Assembly (NCBI RefSeq): GCF_016921115.1
Contig: NZ_JAFFZS010000053.1
Coordinates: forward strand, 1-33,461
Direction of reading: 5' to 3'
Length of the DNA stretch: 33,461 bases
Origin: Streptomyces actuosus
GTDB lineage: Bacteria; Actinomycetota; Actinomycetes; Streptomycetales; Streptomycetaceae
Made by a program: the position numbers and the translations under genes. Numbering within the stretch: the first letter of the stretch is position 1; each line of letters starts with the position of its first letter. This document shows positions 8,046-15,452 of the stretch, one piece after another. A model generated the notes under the pieces. It saw only the letters and a program-made list of their open reading frames with translations, was not told where the DNA came from and made no database searches.

Positions 8046-9598
8046 CGGCCTGCCTCCTGCGTGGTGTTGAGGATGTTGACGCCGTTGAAGAGCGCGGAGG
8101 GGCAGCCGTGGGAGACGGCGGCGACCTGGCCCGGCTGGGCCTTGCCGCAGTTGAACGCGCCGCCGAGGACGTATGTCTGCGGACCGCCGACGGCGGCCAT
8201 CGATCCCCAGAAGTCGGTGGTCGTCGCCTGGTACGCGACGTCCCGCAGTTGCCCGGTGATCCGGCCGTTCTCGATGCGGAAGAACCGCTGCCCGGTGAAC
8301 TGGAAGTTGTACCGCTGCATGTCGATGGACCAGGACCGGTCGCCCACCACGTAGATCCCGCGGTCCACGGACCCGATGAGGTCCTCCGTCGACATACCGG
8401 CCGGGTCCGGCTGCAGCGACACGTTCGCCATGCGCTGCACGGGCACATGGGCGGGGGAGTCGGCGAAGGCGCACCCGTTGGACCGCTCGAACCCGGTCAG
8501 CTTCGCGATCCGGCGGTCGAGCTGGTAGCCGACCAGGACGCCGTCCTTGACCAGGTCCCAGGACTGGGCCGCGACGCCCTCGTCGTCGTAGCCGACGGTC
8601 GCCAGGCCGTGCTCGGCGGTCCGGTCGCCGGTGACGTTCATCAGCTGCGAGCCGTACTTCAGTGTCCCGAGCCGGTCGAACGTGGCGAAGGACGTGCCCG
8701 CGTAGGCGGCCTCGTAGCCCAGGGCGCGGTCCAGCTCGGTGGCGTGGCCGACGGACTCGTGGATGGTGAGCCACAGGTTGGACGGGTCGACGACCAGGTC
8801 GTACAGCCCCGGCTCGACGCTCGGCGCCCGCATCTTCTCCGCGAGCAGCTCGGGGATCTCGGCCAGTTCCCCGTCCCAGTCCCAGCCGGTGCCCGTCAAG
8901 TACTCCCAGCCGCGCCCGGTGGGCGGCGCGAGGGTGCGCATGGAGTCGAACTCGCCGCTGGAGGCGTCGACCGACACCGCGTTCAGCGCCGGATGCAGCC
9001 GCACCCGCTGCTGGGTGGTCGCGGTCCCCGCGGTGTCGGCGTAGAACTTGTTCTCGTGGACGGTGAGCAGCGAGGCGTCGACGTGGTCGACCCCGTCGGC
9101 GTCCAGCAGCCGCCTGCTCCATTCCTCCAGCAGCGCCACCTTCTCCTCGTCCGGCACGCTGAACGGATCGATCTCGTACGACGAGATCCACGTCCGGTCG
9201 GCATGCACCGGCTCGTCGGCCAGCTCGACCGTCCCCCACTGCCCCGAGGGCGTGGCAGGTGTTCCCCCGCCCGCCCCGGCGGCCCTGATGACCTGCGCGG
9301 ACAGCTTGGCCATGGCCACCGCCTGCGACGCGACCCGGGCGGCGGCGTCCATCGTCAGATCCACCCCGGAGGCGAAGCCCCAGGTGCCCCCGTGCACCAC
9401 CCGCACCGCGTAGCCGAGGTCGGTGGTGTCCGACGACCCCGCGGGCTTGGCGTCCCGCAGCCGCCAGGACGCGCTGCGCACCCGCTCCAGCCGGAAGTCG
9501 GCGTGCTCGGCCCCGAGCGCCCGCGCGCGGGCGAGCGCGGCGTCGGCGAGGGCGCGTAGGGGAAGCGCCGTGAAGGCTTCGTCGATCGTATGAGGCAC
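8042..9598 (-). CDS. TldD-like zinc metalloprotease subunit
   Basis: 518 aa from a GTG at 9598 with GGGAGACC just upstream. It contains the TldD zinc motif H280-E-S-V-G-H285 (in LTIHESVGHATELD), the substrate-cleft segment GTLKYGSQLMNVTGD, and the C-terminal GGAFNCGKAQPGQ, which supplies the third-ligand cysteine region seen in TldD. With the overlapping TldE-like gene it should form the heterodimeric, barrel-shaped protease that cuts unfolded peptides inside a closed chamber. The pair is divergent from fabG, 239 bp apart. This is the longer actinobacterial form of TldD. Confidence 0.9.
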   Translation of the reverse strand: MPHTIDEAFTALPLRALADAALARARALGAEHADFRLERVRSASWRLRDAKPAGSSDTTDLGYAVRVVHGGTWGFASGVDLTMDAAARVASQAVAMAKLSAQVIRAAGAGGGTPATPSGQWGTVELADEPVHADRTWISSYEIDPFSVPDEEKVALLEEWSRRLLDADGVDHVDASLLTVHENKFYADTAGTATTQQRVRLHPALNAVSVDASSGEFDSMRTLAPPTGRGWEYLTGTGWDWDGELAEIPELLAEKMRAPSVEPGLYDLVVDPSNLWLTIHESVGHATELDRALGYEAAYAGTSFATFDRLGTLKYGSQLMNVTGDRTAEHGLATVGYDDEGVAAQSWDLVKDGVLVGYQLDRRIAKLTGFERSNGCAFADSPAHVPVQRMANVSLQPDPAGMSTEDLIGSVDRGIYVVGDRSWSIDMQRYNFQFTGQRFFRIENGRITGQLRDVAYQATTTDFWGSMAAVGGPQTYVLGGAFNCGKAQPGQVAAVSHGCPSALFNGVNILNTTQEAGR

Positions 9599-9837
9599 CG
9601 AGGTCTCCCTGCTGTCGTGACCTGTCGGATCCGATCATGTCGCGCCGCCGGTCGTGCGACCACATCTTTCCGTCCCGGCGTCGCATGATTCTGTAGGGAC
9701 CCCACAGGGAGTCCCGTGAGCCACTGTCGGTGCCCGAATGCCCGCACCCCCGCCCGGACCGATAGGTTTTCGGGGAAACCGCCTGTCATCCAGGTGCTCG
9801 GGCGGGAGTGCCAGACCGCTATCGAAAGGGTGATCCG

Positions 9838-10542
9838 TTGAGCCGCTCGGTTCTCGTCACCGGAGGCAACCGGGGCATCGGCCTCGCCATCGCCCGCGCT
9901 TTCGCCGACACCGGCGACAAGGTCGCGATCACGTACCGTTCGGGGGAGCCGCCGGCCGGCTTCCTCGCCGTGAAGTGCGACATCACCGATCCCGAGCAGG
10001 TGGAGCAGGCCTACAAGGAGATCGAGGCCGAGCACGGCCCGGTCGAGGTCCTCGTCGCCAACGCCGGCGTCACCAGGGACCAGCTTCTGATGCGCATGTC
10101 CGAGGAGGACTTCACCTCGGTCGTCGACACCAACCTCACCGGCACCTTCCGCGTCGTCAAGCGGGCCAACCGCGGCATGCTGCGCGCCAAGAAGGGCCGC
10201 GTCGTCCTGATCTCGTCCGTGGTCGGGCTGCTCGGCTCCGCGGGCCAGGCCAACTACGCCGCCTCCAAGGCCGGCCTCGTCGGCTTCGCGCGCTCCCTCG
10301 CCCGTGAGCTGGGGTCGCGCAACATCACCTTCAACGTCGTCGCGCCCGGCTTCGTCGACACCGACATGACCAAGGTGCTCACCGACGACCAGCGCAAGGG
10401 CATCGTCGCGCAGGTGCCGCTGGGCCGTTACGCGCAGCCCGAGGAGATCGCCGCGGCGGTGCGGTTCCTCGCCTCGGACGACGCCTCGTACATCACTGGA
10501 GCCGTCATCCCCGTTGACGGCGGACTGGGAATGGGTCACTGA
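9838..10542 (+). CDS. fabG: 3-oxoacyl-[acyl-carrier-protein] reductase
   Basis: 234 aa. The TTG at 9838 is preferred over an in-frame GTG at 9808, because it follows GAAAGGG (9824-9830) and gives the conserved start LSRSVLVTGGNRGIG. Short-chain dehydrogenase features: T8-G-G-x3-G-I-G15 for NADPH, NAG at 75-77, and the triad S127, Y140, K144 (QANYAASK). It reduces 3-ketoacyl-ACP in fatty-acid elongation. fabI starts 5 nt after its stop, so the two reductases of the cycle are co-transcribed, like the mabA-inhA pair of mycobacteria. A TAGGTT box at 9763-9768 could be its -10 element. Confidence 0.95.
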   Translation: MSRSVLVTGGNRGIGLAIARAFADTGDKVAITYRSGEPPAGFLAVKCDITDPEQVEQAYKEIEAEHGPVEVLVANAGVTRDQLLMRMSEEDFTSVVDTNLTGTFRVVKRANRGMLRAKKGRVVLISSVVGLLGSAGQANYAASKAGLVGFARSLARELGSRNITFNVVAPGFVDTDMTKVLTDDQRKGIVAQVPLGRYAQPEEIAAAVRFLASDDASYITGAVIPVDGGLGMGH

Positions 10543-10547
10543 TCACC

Positions 10548-11315
10548 ATGAGCGGAATTCTCGAGGGCAAGCGCGTCCTGATCACCGGTGTGCTGATGGA
10601 GTCCTCCATCGCCTTCCACGCCGCCAAGCTGGCCCAGGAACAGGGCGCCGAGATCATCCTGACCGCGTTCCCGCGGCCCACGCTGACCGAGCGCATCGCC
10701 AAGAAGCTGCCGAAGCCCACCAAGGTCATCGAGCTCGACGTGACCAACGACGAGCACCTCGCGCGGCTCGCGGACATCGTCGGCGAGGAACTCGGCGGTC
10801 TCGACGGCGTCGTGCACTCCATCGGCTTCGCCCCGCAGGACGCCCTGGGTGGCAACTTCCTCAACACGCCGTTCGAGTCGGTCGCCACGGCCATGCACGT
10901 CTCGGCGTACTCCCTGAAGTCGCTCACCATGGCCTGCCTGCCGCTGATGCAGAACGGCGGCTCGATCGTCGGCCTCACCTTCGACGCGCAGTTCGCCTGG
11001 CCGCAGTACGACTGGATGGGCCCGGCCAAGGCCGCGCTCGAGGCGACCAGCCGGTACATCGCCCGCGACCTGGGCAAGCAGAACATCCGCTGCAACCTCA
11101 TCTCCGCGGGCCCGCTCGGCTCCATGGCCGCCAAGTCCATCCCGGGCTTCAGCGACCTCGCCGCCGTGTGGGACACCCGCTCCCCGCTGGAGTGGGACCT
11201 GAAGGACCCGGAGCCGGCCGGCCGCGGCATCGTCGCGCTGCTGAGCGACTGGTTCCCGAAGACCACCGGCGAGATCGTCCACGTGGACGGCGGGCTGCAC
11301 GCCATCGGCGCCTGA
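10548..11315 (+). CDS. fabI: Enoyl-[acyl-carrier-protein] reductase (NADH), InhA-type
   Basis: 255 aa from ATG 10548. It starts MSGILEGKRVLITGVLMESS, with the FabI/InhA variant of the nucleotide loop, and has HSIGFAP at 90-96. The catalytic pair Y154 and K161 (PQYDWMGPAK) has the seven-residue spacing of InhA Y158/K165. It reduces enoyl-ACP in the last step of each elongation round and is the enzyme class targeted by isoniazid adducts and triclosan. Operon with fabG. The transcript ends at a strong hairpin starting 16 bp after the stop. Confidence 0.95.
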   Translation: MSGILEGKRVLITGVLMESSIAFHAAKLAQEQGAEIILTAFPRPTLTERIAKKLPKPTKVIELDVTNDEHLARLADIVGEELGGLDGVVHSIGFAPQDALGGNFLNTPFESVATAMHVSAYSLKSLTMACLPLMQNGGSIVGLTFDAQFAWPQYDWMGPAKAALEATSRYIARDLGKQNIRCNLISAGPLGSMAAKSIPGFSDLAAVWDTRSPLEWDLKDPEPAGRGIVALLSDWFPKTTGEIVHVDGGLHAIGA

Positions 11316-11330
11316 CCGCGACCCGTGCCC

Positions 11331-11373
11331 CGAAGGGCCCGCACCCACCTGCCACCTGGGTGCGGGCCCTTCG
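11331..11373 (+). terminator. Hairpin after fabI
   Basis: 17-bp perfect stem (11331-11347 with 11357-11373), 9-nt loop, no U-tract. It begins 16 bp after the fabI stop and precedes the small secreted-protein gene, so it probably ends the fabG-fabI transcript. Confidence 0.85.
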
Positions 11374-11473
11374 ATGTCACCCGTTCGGCTCACCGGTCGG
11401 GCGGGGGCAGGGGGGCATCGAGCACTCTGGAGTACGCACCGCCCCGCAGCCGTACGGCCGAGGAGGTCCCCTT

Positions 11474-11857
11474 GTGCGCCTGTCCCGCAACCTGGCCTCA
11501 GTGACCGTCGCGGCCACGCTCCTGCTCTGCCTGCCCTACGACCCGGTCCCGCACGCACGCGTGCGCAGCGCCCCTCCGGCGGCGGGGCAGCCGGCCGTCC
11601 CGGAGCAGGCCGCCGCGCAGCCGTTCGGCGCCGCGTGCCTCATCCACGTGAACGGCTCCCACGTCGTCGCCCACTGTCACAACCCCTACGTCGACACCGA
11701 CCGGGTGCGTCTGCACATCGAGTGCGCCCGCTGGTGGGACATCGACACCGACACCTCCCCGGCCGACGCCGGACCGGCGGCGACCGTACGGCTGTCCGGC
11801 CGCTGCTGGAAGGAGGTCGGCTCGGCCTGGGTCAGCCACCAGCGGCCGGGGAACTGA
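11474..11857 (+). CDS. Small secreted protein with four conserved-looking cysteines
   Basis: 127 aa from a GTG at 11474, placed 6 nt after a near-perfect AGGAGGT (11461-11467). The N-terminus (VRLSRNLASVTVAATLLLCL) is a signal peptide, followed by a Pro/Ala-rich linker to about residue 50. The mature domain (about 52-125) has Cys at 55, 68, 84 and 111, enough for two disulfides, and many aromatic residues (CARWWDIDTD, GRCWKEVGSAWVSH). I do not recognise the fold. Its last 26 nt overlap the 3' end of the convergent GntR gene. Extracellular location is inferred from the signal peptide. Confidence 0.72.
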   Translation: MRLSRNLASVTVAATLLLCLPYDPVPHARVRSAPPAAGQPAVPEQAAAQPFGAACLIHVNGSHVVAHCHNPYVDTDRVRLHIECARWWDIDTDTSPADAGPAATVRLSGRCWKEVGSAWVSHQRPGN

Positions 11858-12530
11858 ACCACCGCTCCGGCCGGCACAGGAACGGGTAGCTCGCCGCCTC
11901 GGCCGCGGCGGCCTCGGCGTCACCCGCGCGGATCGCGTCGACCAGCCGTGTGTGGTCCATGCGGGTGCCGGGCGTCAGCTCGCCGCCGACGTCCTCGCGC
12001 AGCCAGTCCCGCAGCACCTCGCCCAGGTCCGCGTGCATCGCCGTCATCACGTCGTTGTGGGAGGCGGACACCACGGCCAGGTGGAAGGTCGCGTCCGCCG
12101 CCACGAACGCCTCCGCGTCACCGGACTCCCACGCCTGCTCGCGGCGCAGCAGCAGCGCGTCGAGCTGCCCCAGGTCCTTCTCGGTGCGGCGCTCGGCGGC
12201 CAGCTTGGCCGCTCCGGACTCCAGCGTGGAGCGCAGCTCGGCGACGTGCCGCGGGTCCGCGCCGGCGAACCGGCGGTGCATCACGCCGGCCAGCTCGCTG
12301 GTCGCCACCACATAGGTGCCCGAGCCCTGCCGGATGTGCAGCAGGCCGTTGTGCGCGAGCGCCCGTACGGCCTCGCGGACGGTGTTGCGGGCGACCCCGA
12401 GCTGCTCGACCAGCTCGGGCTCGGTCGGGATGCGGGAGCCGACCGGCCACTCGCCCGAGGTGATCTGTGCGCGCAGGGCGGTGATGACCTGCTCGGACAG
12501 TGCCGAGCGGCGGGGATGGCTCAGGGGCAT
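11832..12530 (-). CDS. GntR/FadR-family transcriptional repressor
   Basis: 232 aa from ATG 12530 (GAAGGTG upstream). An N-terminal winged helix-turn-helix (about residues 8-75: SGEWPVGSRIPTEPEL, VARNTVREAVRALAHNGLL, RQGSGTYVV) is followed by an all-helical FCD ligand-binding domain (about 97-215) with the metal/ligand residues of the family (DATFHLAVVSASHN, DHTRLVDAI). Such proteins sense small carboxylates or amino-acid-like molecules. It is divergent from the CynX-like exporter, whose -10 box carries a palindrome, so autoregulation plus control of that gene is the likely role. The ligand is not predictable. The 3' end overlaps the convergent secreted-protein gene by 26 nt. Confidence 0.9.
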   Translation of the reverse strand: MPLSHPRRSALSEQVITALRAQITSGEWPVGSRIPTEPELVEQLGVARNTVREAVRALAHNGLLHIRQGSGTYVVATSELAGVMHRRFAGADPRHVAELRSTLESGAAKLAAERRTEKDLGQLDALLLRREQAWESGDAEAFVAADATFHLAVVSASHNDVMTAMHADLGEVLRDWLREDVGGELTPGTRMDHTRLVDAIRAGDAEAAAAEAASYPFLCRPERWFSSPAAGG

Positions 12531-12574
12531 GACACACCTTCGCACGGCGGGGGCCGGAGCGGGCCGCCCGGGGA

Positions 12575-12605
12575 TGGACAACCAATCATCCCATCATTCT
12601 ATGAT
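12575..12605 (+). promoter_or_regulatory. Promoter of the CynX-like gene, leaderless
   Basis: TGGACA (12575-12580) and TATGAT (12600-12605) are close to the vegetative sigma consensus, separated by 19 bp, which is slightly long. The ATG at 12613 lies 7 nt after the -10 box, so the transcript would begin at or next to the start codon. No Shine-Dalgarno is present. Confidence 0.55.
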
Positions 12606-12607
12606 GG
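12591..12607. promoter_or_regulatory. Operator-like palindrome CCATCAT-TCT-ATGATGG
   Basis: A perfect 7-3-7 inverted repeat covers the TATGAT -10 box of the exporter gene, 61 bp from the divergent GntR start. Position and symmetry fit a repressor site for the neighbouring GntR/FadR-type protein. The sequence is not the classical FadR TGGTnnnACCA form. Confidence 0.55.
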
Positions 12608-12612
12608 TCGGC

Positions 12613-13920
12613 ATGTATGGCGAGGAGACCCGGACCACGACGCCCACGACCGGACGCGCCCCGGCCGCGGCCACCACCGTAGGCGCCACCGGCCCGGCGG
12701 CGCGTACCTGGGCCGCCCGCCTGGTCGTCGTCGGCATCGTCCTGTCCGCGCTGAACCTGCGCCCCGCCATCACCAGCCTCGGCGCGCTGCTGGAGGAGGT
12801 CCGCGAGGGCCTGGGCATGAGCGGCACCGCGGCCGGGCTGCTCACCTCCGTGCCGCCCCTGTGCTTCGCCGTCTTCGGCGTCGCGGCTCCCCGGCTGGCC
12901 CGCCGCTTCGGCCCCGCCGCCGTGGTCTGCGCCGGCATGGCCGCCATCACGGCCGGGTTGCTGATCCGGCCCCACGCCGGGGGCACGGCCGGCTTCCTCG
13001 CCGCCAGCGCCCTGGCCCTGATGGGCATCGCCGTCGGCAACGTGCTGATGCCCGTCATCGTCAAGCGCTGGTTCCCCGACCGGGTCGGCTCCATGACCGG
13101 CCTGTACTCCATGGCCCTCGCCCTCGGCACCTCCGTGGCCGCCGCGGCCACCGTGCCGATGACCGAGGCACTGGGCGGCCGATGGCAGACCGGGCTGACC
13201 CTCTGGGCGGGTCTCGCCGCGGCGGCCGTCCTGCCGTGGCTGCCGCTGGTGCGCGACCGCGGCACGCCGAGCCCGGCCGACCCGGCCTCCGCACGGGTCC
13301 CGCAGGCGCGCGCGGAGCGGGCGCAGACACCCGCGCTGCGCATCACCCGCAGCCGCACCGCCTGGGCACTGGCCGTCTTCTTCGGTCTCCAGGCCACCGC
13401 CGCGTACGTCACGATGGGCTGGATGGCGCAGATCTTCCGTGATGCCGGTGTCCCCGCCGGTACCGCCGGCCTGCTGCTGGCCGTCACCATGGTGATGGGC
13501 GTGCCCCTGGCCTTCGTCATACCCCGGTTGGCCACCCGGCTGCCGAACCAGGGCCCGATCGTGCTCGCCCTCGGAGCGTGCGGGCTCGCCGGTTACACCG
13601 GTCTGTACCTCGCACCGGCCGCCGGCGCCTGGGCCTGGGCGCTGCTGCTGGGTGTCTCGAACTGCGCGTTTCCGCTGGCCCTGACGATGGTCGGGATGCG
13701 CGCCCGTACCGGGGCGGGCGTGGCCCAGCTCTCGGCGTTCGCCCAGAGCACCGGCTATCTGATCTCCGTTCCGGGGCCGCTCCTGGTCGGCGTGCTCTAC
13801 CAGAGCAGCGGCGGCTGGGGCATTCCCCTGGCGGCGATGGGCGCGCTGATGGTGCCGCAGATGATCGTCGGCGTCCTGGCCGGACGGAACCGCACGGTGG
13901 AGGACGAAGCGACGGCCTGA
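12613..13920 (+). CDS. CynX/NimT-like major facilitator transporter
   Basis: 435 aa with about 12 membrane helices. The sequence ALNLRPAITSLGALL in the first helix and the FGVAAPRLARRFG loop mark the cyanate/2-nitroimidazole transporter (CynX/NimT) branch of the MFS. The start is ambiguous: ATGs occur at 12574, 12601, 12604 and 12613. I choose 12613 because a TATGAT box ends 7 nt before it and no Shine-Dalgarno serves any candidate. Probably repressed by the divergent GntR-family protein. Substrate unknown; cyanate is not implied, since no cyanase gene is nearby. A 38-aa membrane protein of a family named as transporter-associated follows 361 bp later. Confidence 0.85.
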   Translation: MYGEETRTTTPTTGRAPAAATTVGATGPAARTWAARLVVVGIVLSALNLRPAITSLGALLEEVREGLGMSGTAAGLLTSVPPLCFAVFGVAAPRLARRFGPAAVVCAGMAAITAGLLIRPHAGGTAGFLAASALALMGIAVGNVLMPVIVKRWFPDRVGSMTGLYSMALALGTSVAAAATVPMTEALGGRWQTGLTLWAGLAAAAVLPWLPLVRDRGTPSPADPASARVPQARAERAQTPALRITRSRTAWALAVFFGLQATAAYVTMGWMAQIFRDAGVPAGTAGLLLAVTMVMGVPLAFVIPRLATRLPNQGPIVLALGACGLAGYTGLYLAPAAGAWAWALLLGVSNCAFPLALTMVGMRARTGAGVAQLSAFAQSTGYLISVPGPLLVGVLYQSSGGWGIPLAAMGALMVPQMIVGVLAGRNRTVEDEATA

Positions 13921-13993
13921 GCCCCCCAGGCGCCCGGCCCCGGACGCGCCGCCCTGCCGGGCCCGCCCGTGCCGGGCCTGTTCCTGGACCGCC

Positions 13994-14227
13994 GCTCCGG
14001 GCCCACCCATGCTGGGACCGCCCGCTCCGGGCCTGCTCCGGGCCCGCCCTCTGGCGGACCGGCGTGCCGCGGCACCGCCGGGCGCCCGGGGCCCTGCCTC
14101 CGGACCGGCGGGTCTCCGGGGAAGCCGGTGGCCCTCCGGACCACGGGAGCGGCAGGCCCGACGGACGCTCGACCTCTCAGGCTCCCGGCACTCGGCTCCC
14201 CGGTCCAGGTTCGCCGGCTCCCGGCAC
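13994..14227. repeat. Low-complexity GC-rich gap with short repeats
   Basis: The 361-bp gap between the exporter and the 38-aa gene shows no coding signature. It holds GCTCCGGGCC three times (13994-14003, 14024-14033, 14035-14044) and GCTCCCGGCAC twice (14181-14191, 14217-14227). These look like slippage-derived sequence rather than a functional array. Confidence 0.45.
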
Positions 14228-14281
14228 CGGTTTCCCCGCCCCGGACGCGGGGCGTTCTCCGGTGGGTGCGAGACTTGGCCC

Positions 14282-14398
14282 ATGCCAGTGCTCGACCCGA
14301 ACCCCCAGAACGGCCAGAAGAAGATGCTGCTGGTCTTCGGCGCTTTCCTCGCCGTCTTCGTGGTGGTCGCCATCGTCGCGACGATCGTCTCCCCGTGA
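14282..14398 (+). CDS. SGM_5486-family transporter-associated microprotein
   Basis: 38 aa from ATG 14282: a polar N-terminus (MPVLDPNPQNGQKKM) and one membrane helix (about residues 15-35, LLVFGAFLAVFVVVAIVAT) ending IVSP. I recognise the short family annotated as SGM_5486 transporter-associated protein in Streptomyces, named for its place after an MFS gene, as here. Function is unknown; binding to the CynX-like transporter is only suggested by the context. No Shine-Dalgarno lies at normal distance. A GAGACT box 6 nt upstream could make it leaderless. Confidence 0.78.
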   Translation: MPVLDPNPQNGQKKMLLVFGAFLAVFVVVAIVATIVSP

Positions 14399-14466
14399 CT
14401 CCGACCTCCCCGTGACCCCGCGCCGGCCGGGCCGCGCCCGGTCCGGTGGTGGGGTTGTCCCCCGTT

Positions 14467-14476
14467 CCCCTAGGGG
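14467..14476. promoter_or_regulatory. CCCCTAGGGG palindrome
   Basis: Perfect 10-bp palindrome in the 203-bp gap between the two small membrane-protein genes, followed by AGGGTCAGGGTC-type repeats (about 14479-14492). It could be a regulator site for the 69-aa gene. No factor is identified. Confidence 0.3.
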
Positions 14477-14601
14477 GTGAGGGTCAGGGTCAAGTGGGTG
14501 GATCACCGGATGGGACGGCGCCCGCGCAATCCGTAACGTCGAGATGTGACCGCGACAGGCGGGTCACGGATCGGAACCGGCGGAGACCAGCGGAGGCACC
14601 C

Positions 14602-14811
14602 ATGTCGGCCCGTACACACACCCGGCCCCACCCGGCGACGACGGGCGGTGTCGGCAGCCGGCTGCCCTGGTGGGCCCTGGCCCTGCCCACCCTCGCCTTC
14701 ATCACCCTGCTCCTGCTCGTGCTGAATCCGTCCGACGCCCACGCGGCCGGTGGGGACCCCGCGATCGCCCACCTCGTGGAGCGGGTCCGGCAGCTCGTCA
14801 CCCAGCCGTGA
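14602..14811 (+). CDS. Small single-span membrane or exported protein
   Basis: 69 aa from ATG 14602 with GGAGG at 14592-14596. A basic, His/Arg-rich N-terminus (MSARTHTRPHPATTGG) leads to one hydrophobic segment (about residues 23-41, WWALALPTLAFITLLLLVL), then ALNPSDAHAAGG-like sequence with a possible AHA-A cleavage site near residue 49, and a helical tail HLVERVRQLVTQP. It could be a cleaved signal peptide with a 20-residue mature peptide or a membrane anchor. I do not recognise a function. The next gene (SixA-like) starts 55 bp downstream and may be co-transcribed. Confidence 0.68.
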   Translation: MSARTHTRPHPATTGGVGSRLPWWALALPTLAFITLLLLVLNPSDAHAAGGDPAIAHLVERVRQLVTQP

Positions 14812-14866
14812 AATCGCAAGTCAACTCCCTGCGCCCCATGGCCTGTTTCATGCGAAGCTGGGTGTC

Positions 14867-15385
14867 ATGAGCGTCGCAGAACCCCGCAGGATCGTCCTCT
14901 TCCGGCATGCGAAAGCAGACTGGCCACAGGTGTCCGACCATGAGCGCCCGCTCGCGGAACGGGGCCGTATGGACGCCGCCGAGGCCGGGCGGCGGCTGGC
15001 CGACACCGCCATCCCCTTCGACCTGGCCCTGTGCTCCACGGCGGCCCGGACCCGCGAGACCTGGAAGCTCGCCGTCCACGAGTTCGCGCACCGGCCGAAA
15101 ACCGTCTACGAGGAGAGGATCTACGAGGCTTCGCCGGGTGAGCTGATCGCGCTGCTCAACGAGATCCCGGACGACGTGCAGAACGTCCTGCTGATCGGCC
15201 ACAACCCCGGTGTGCACGGCCTCGCCGACATCCTGTCCGGCTCGGCCGAGGGCGACGTCCTCAGCCGGATGAACCGCCGCGGCTTCCCCGCCGCGGCCTT
15301 CGCCGTTCTCCTCCACGACGGCCCGTGGAAGACCCTGGAGCCCGGCACGGCCAGGCTGAACGACTACTGGGCGCCCAGCGAGTGA
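14867..15385 (+). CDS. SixA-type histidine phosphatase
   Basis: 172 aa from ATG 14867. The histidine phosphatase signature LFRHAKADWP (H14 in the RHxK form typical of SixA) begins the protein. It continues with RPLAERGRMDAAEAGRRL, CSTAARTRETW (about 58-68) and the second catalytic histidine in LLIGHNPGVHGLADIL (H112). SixA-like enzymes remove phosphate from phosphohistidine in phosphotransfer proteins; the partner in Streptomyces is not established. No clear Shine-Dalgarno precedes the start. It ends at a hairpin shared with the convergent serB. Confidence 0.88.
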   Translation: MSVAEPRRIVLFRHAKADWPQVSDHERPLAERGRMDAAEAGRRLADTAIPFDLALCSTAARTRETWKLAVHEFAHRPKTVYEERIYEASPGELIALLNEIPDDVQNVLLIGHNPGVHGLADILSGSAEGDVLSRMNRRGFPAAAFAVLLHDGPWKTLEPGTARLNDYWAPSE

Positions 15386-15396
15386 CCCGTATCCGT

Positions 15397-15443
15397 GACG
15401 TGCGGGGGCCCGGCATCACCGCGATGCGGGGCCCGCGTACGTC
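15397..15443. terminator. Bidirectional hairpin between sixA-like gene and serB
   Basis: Arms 15397-15417 and 15423-15443 pair over 21 positions with one G-U pair and two mismatches, around a 5-nt loop. It sits between convergent stops at 15385 and 15453. No U-tract. Confidence 0.65.
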
Positions 15444-15452
15444 CGGCCTGCC

